Shown here: one piece after another, positions 61,897-64,000 of the stretch
Position numbering within the stretch: position 1 is the first letter of the stretch
Layout: every line of letters starts with the position of its first letter
Source of the DNA: JABCPE02 sp963516475
GTDB taxonomy: Bacteria; Bacteroidota; Bacteroidia; Flavobacteriales; Weeksellaceae
Reading direction: 5' to 3'
Assembly: GCA_963516475.1 (NCBI GenBank)
Contig: CAUQBR010000009.1
Span: 7,118 to 71,117 of the forward strand
Length of the DNA: 64,000 nt
Program-made: the position numbers and the translations under genes
Notes under the pieces: generated by a model
The model's input: only the letters and a program-made list of their open reading frames with translations
What the model was told of the DNA's origin: nothing
Database searches by the model: none

Positions 61897-62718
61897 ATGA
61901 ATTGGGAAAACATCTGTAAAAAACACCAATTAGATAGTGATTTTTTAAAAGAATTCACTCCTAAAGGAAATGTAATGCTGATGCAAGAGGAAGAGTTTGC
62001 CACCACTCAAGAATGGTTATCGGCTTATTCTTTGGGTGCCGAACTTCTACCAATCTTCACCAATAACGAAAGTGACTTTGTAGGAGTATATACCACAGGA
62101 TTGCTAAAAGGGAAAGTAGCCTTAGTCATACACGATGCTTTAGATTTCACCCCTATTTTTAGTAGCATTCAAAGCTTTTTAAAAGTCATTGAACAATATA
62201 ACTTTGATGATTGGTACAATATTCCCAAAACCGATTGCGATTATCCTATTAAAGAAGAAAACCAAGCCGAACCCAATCTTCTAAAAGAATGTTGGAAGCA
62301 GATTGAGGCTAACCAGTTCTCTTCACACGAAGAGAAAATCCTTATCTGCAAAACAGCTATTTCACTAACTCCTCCCTCTCAGCTCAATAAGCTATTGGTT
62401 TTTCTAGAAAGCCCTTTTACAGATAATCCCCAGCACCACGAAATAACAGAGTGGGCTATCTACTGCCTCGGAGTGGCTCATCAATATATTCCAGCCAAAG
62501 GTACCATAACCACCCTAATAGCTACCAAGCCTTATAAGCATTATCCCTACAAACCCCAATTGTACAAAGGAGCCTTTACCAAAAAAAGTAATATTTTTGT
62601 AGAGGGAATAATGAAAATACTCTTTTTCCCTATATTTCTGATTAGCTTTATTGTTATGATAATTGGTATTGCATTTGCCCAGTTATTTAGCCTTTTCAAA
62701 AAGAAAAACAACTCATAA
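61897..62718 (+). CDS. SUKH/SMI1-like protein with C-terminal membrane helix
   Basis: 273 aa. LGAELLPIFTNNESDFVGVYTTGLLKGKVALVIHDALDFTPIFSSIQSFLKVI follows the SMI1/KNR4 (SUKH) pattern of a regulatory-immunity fold. A helical middle and one hydrophobic segment near the end (KILFFPIFLISFIVMIIGIA) anchor it to the membrane, unusual for SUKH immunity proteins. Starts 28 bases after the previous gene. Confidence 0.8.
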   Translation: MNWENICKKHQLDSDFLKEFTPKGNVMLMQEEEFATTQEWLSAYSLGAELLPIFTNNESDFVGVYTTGLLKGKVALVIHDALDFTPIFSSIQSFLKVIEQYNFDDWYNIPKTDCDYPIKEENQAEPNLLKECWKQIEANQFSSHEEKILICKTAISLTPPSQLNKLLVFLESPFTDNPQHHEITEWAIYCLGVAHQYIPAKGTITTLIATKPYKHYPYKPQLYKGAFTKKSNIFVEGIMKILFFPIFLISFIVMIIGIAFAQLFSLFKKKNNS

Positions 62719-62752
62719 TGAACTCATCAAAATAGTAAAAAGCATTGACCAA

Positions 62753-63172
62753 ATGAGACAGAAATTTACACTTATCACTTTAGGTGTCCGCGACTTTAAG
62801 AAAGCTCTTGCCTTTTACGAGAACTTAGGCTGGCAGAAGTCGGACAAAAGTATGGAGGAGTATGCTCTTTTCCCTTTGGGAGGAATTGTATTAGGTCTAT
62901 ATCCTTTACAAGAACTCTCCGAAGACACTACGCTACCTTATCAGTCAAGTGCATTTGCAGGAATAACAATTAGTTATAATGCCAAATCGGAAGCAGAAGT
63001 AGATGCTGTTTTATCCAAGGTCAGTGAATTAGGAGCTACTATTGTCAAGCCAGCTCAAAAAGTATTTTGGGGTGGATATAGTGGCTATTTCAAGGACTTG
63101 GACGGCTACCTCTTTGAAGTTGCTTATAATCCTTTTTGGGAGTTTGACGAAAATGACAATTTAAAATTATAA
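62753..63172 (+). CDS. VOC/glyoxalase-like protein
   Basis: 139 aa from ATG 62753 (MRQKFTLITLGVRDFKKALA). Two babab repeats: FYENLGWQKSDKSM in the first and VFWGGYSGYFKDLDGYLFEVAY in the second with the metal-ligand Glu. Members bind divalent metal and act as lyases, dioxygenases or antibiotic-binding proteins. Substrate unknown. An in-frame ATG-like start at 62663 overlaps the previous gene and is rejected. Confidence 0.88.
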   Translation: MRQKFTLITLGVRDFKKALAFYENLGWQKSDKSMEEYALFPLGGIVLGLYPLQELSEDTTLPYQSSAFAGITISYNAKSEAEVDAVLSKVSELGATIVKPAQKVFWGGYSGYFKDLDGYLFEVAYNPFWEFDENDNLKL

Positions 63173-63178
63173 TCCAAA

Positions 63179-63628
63179 ATGACAGAAACAGAACAAACTC
63201 TACGCCAGCGCTTCACTGCTTTCTTGCAAGCGATGTACGACTGGGAAACAGAAGCCAACAGAGTGGATGAAGAAGAAGTGGAGAAAAATAAAACCCTCTC
63301 TTGGGAAGACTTTTGCAAAAAGCAAACCGAGCTCCGTATCCCTATTTATAAGGAATACATCACCGAACGCGAACGCAAATATGGCGGCGCTGAGTACACC
63401 AGTCACATCTTTCCTCCTAACTACGACCCTTCTAAAGAAACCATTACCGAAGTGCAAATCACGGGTAAAAAAGCCTCTATATTTACCGATAGGGTCTATG
63501 CCGGAATGAATTACAAGCGCGAGTACAAGTACAAACTTATAGAGGATCGCTGGCTCTTAGATACTATCAAAGAACAGTATTTGCCTGAAAACAAAGACTC
63601 TGAAAAATGGAAGAGTGTGATTTTATAA
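63179..63628 (+). CDS. NTF2-fold immunity-type protein
   Basis: 149 aa. TLRQRFTAFLQAMYDWETEANRV, ELRIPIYKEYITERERKYG, and the strands TITEVQITGKKASIFTDRVY and YKYKLIEDRWLLDTI give the cone-like NTF2 fold of NTF2-type immunity proteins found in Bacteroidota toxin loci. Six bases after the VOC gene, so same mRNA. Confidence 0.85.
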   Translation: MTETEQTLRQRFTAFLQAMYDWETEANRVDEEEVEKNKTLSWEDFCKKQTELRIPIYKEYITERERKYGGAEYTSHIFPPNYDPSKETITEVQITGKKASIFTDRVYAGMNYKREYKYKLIEDRWLLDTIKEQYLPENKDSEKWKSVIL

Positions 63629-63672
63629 AAAACCTACAAATAAAGTATGTTTATTCCAAAATATAACCTAAT

Positions 63673-64000
63673 ATGAAAATGAAACATAAAACAATCATAT
63701 TTGCCCTTTTAGGAATATTGACAGCCATTTTTATATTTGTAAGATATGGCTTATTCATAGTGTATTGGCTCACAACCCCTAATGCTTTAGAACGAACCAA
63801 AGCCGAAAAACAGCTTATAGAACATTTTAAAGAAGTATTTAAAACCAATGAAATAGTCATCTCGCCTGAATATGATTTAGAAAAAGATACTACCTATACG
63901 GTATATGTACAGAATATCCCTTGTGCAGATACTTTATCTCCTAAGGAAAAAGCTATCTACATAAAAAACAAATTGGATAGTATAGCCTTAAAACCAAGAT
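63673..64000 (+). CDS. Membrane-anchored protein, cut by the window end
   Basis: Starts at ATG 63673 (MKMKHKTIIFALLGILTAIFI). One N-terminal membrane segment, then a soluble part (NALERTKAEKQLIEHFKEVF ... YTVYVQNIPCADTLSPKEKA) that runs off the end at 64000. About 109 residues are visible. No family recognised. It continues the immunity-type gene run. Confidence 0.75.
   Translation, partial: MKMKHKTIIFALLGILTAIFIFVRYGLFIVYWLTTPNALERTKAEKQLIEHFKEVFKTNEIVISPEYDLEKDTTYTVYVQNIPCADTLSPKEKAIYIKNKLDSIALKPR

Overview
The window is AT-rich chromosomal DNA of a bacterium from the phylum Bacteroidota, class Flavobacteriia, most like the Chryseobacterium/Weeksellaceae group. Three things support this. 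Many genes and all suitably placed tRNAs carry the Bacteroidota -7 box TAnnTTTG, often with TTTG or TTG about 19-22 bases upstream. Shine-Dalgarno sites are scarce. The gene set fits: mevalonate-pathway decarboxylase, IspB-like prenyl synthase, SusD-less housekeeping blocks, WG-repeat and MORN-like exported proteins, and DUF4153/DUF4180/DUF2085 proteins. Genus and species cannot be fixed from sequence reading alone.

Layout. 0-6.6 kb: a copper P-type ATPase, a doubly frameshifted prohibitin-family lipoprotein gene, typA and two small membrane proteins. 6.6-11.2 kb: an initiator tRNA-Met followed directly by a decayed genomic island. The island holds a frameshifted tyrosine integrase fused in frame to the C-terminal nuclease domain of a type III restriction subunit, then an AAA ATPase gene with two frameshifts, then non-coding or remnant DNA. 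11.3-13.4 kb: a lipoprotein, a PoNi-type immunity gene split by an amber codon, and tRNA-Ser. 13.4-21 kb: crcB, trxB, a polyprenyl synthase, an AEC transporter, rlmN, a nitroreductase, queA and a hypoxanthine-DNA glycosylase, all on the minus strand. 21-25.4 kb: thrS-infC-rpmI-rplT, an MBL-fold hydrolase and tRNA-Leu. 25.4-38 kb: a WG-repeat protein, purE, an EamA transporter, purK, mvaD, an aminopeptidase P, ppa and gpmI. 36.6-39.1 kb: a small regulator locus (DUF4153 membrane protein, winged-helix regulator, membrane protein) bracketed by two copies of the same 19-bp palindrome. 39-56.3 kb: a TPR protein, gyrA, an HD hydrolase, an AddB-like nuclease, rsmG, an aminotransferase, CvfB-like, trmD, an Imm40-like gene, lolD, a PAP2 phosphatase and tatA. 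56.3-61 kb: a lone, very AT-rich KAP-family NTPase and valS. 61-64 kb: a run of small genes resembling polymorphic-toxin immunity genes, cut by the window end.

Most of the window is ordinary core metabolism and translation. The accessory signal is concentrated in three places: the tRNA-fMet island with its integrase-restriction nuclease chimera, the scattered immunity-type genes without toxins (12.3, 52.9 and 61-64 kb), and the KAP NTPase insertion. Two of the frameshifts with a clear repair (prohibitin) and a third in the integrase are each explained by one base missing from a homopolymer. Assembly error must therefore be excluded before calling those genes dead. No CRISPR array, rRNA, intact insertion sequence or replication origin was seen.
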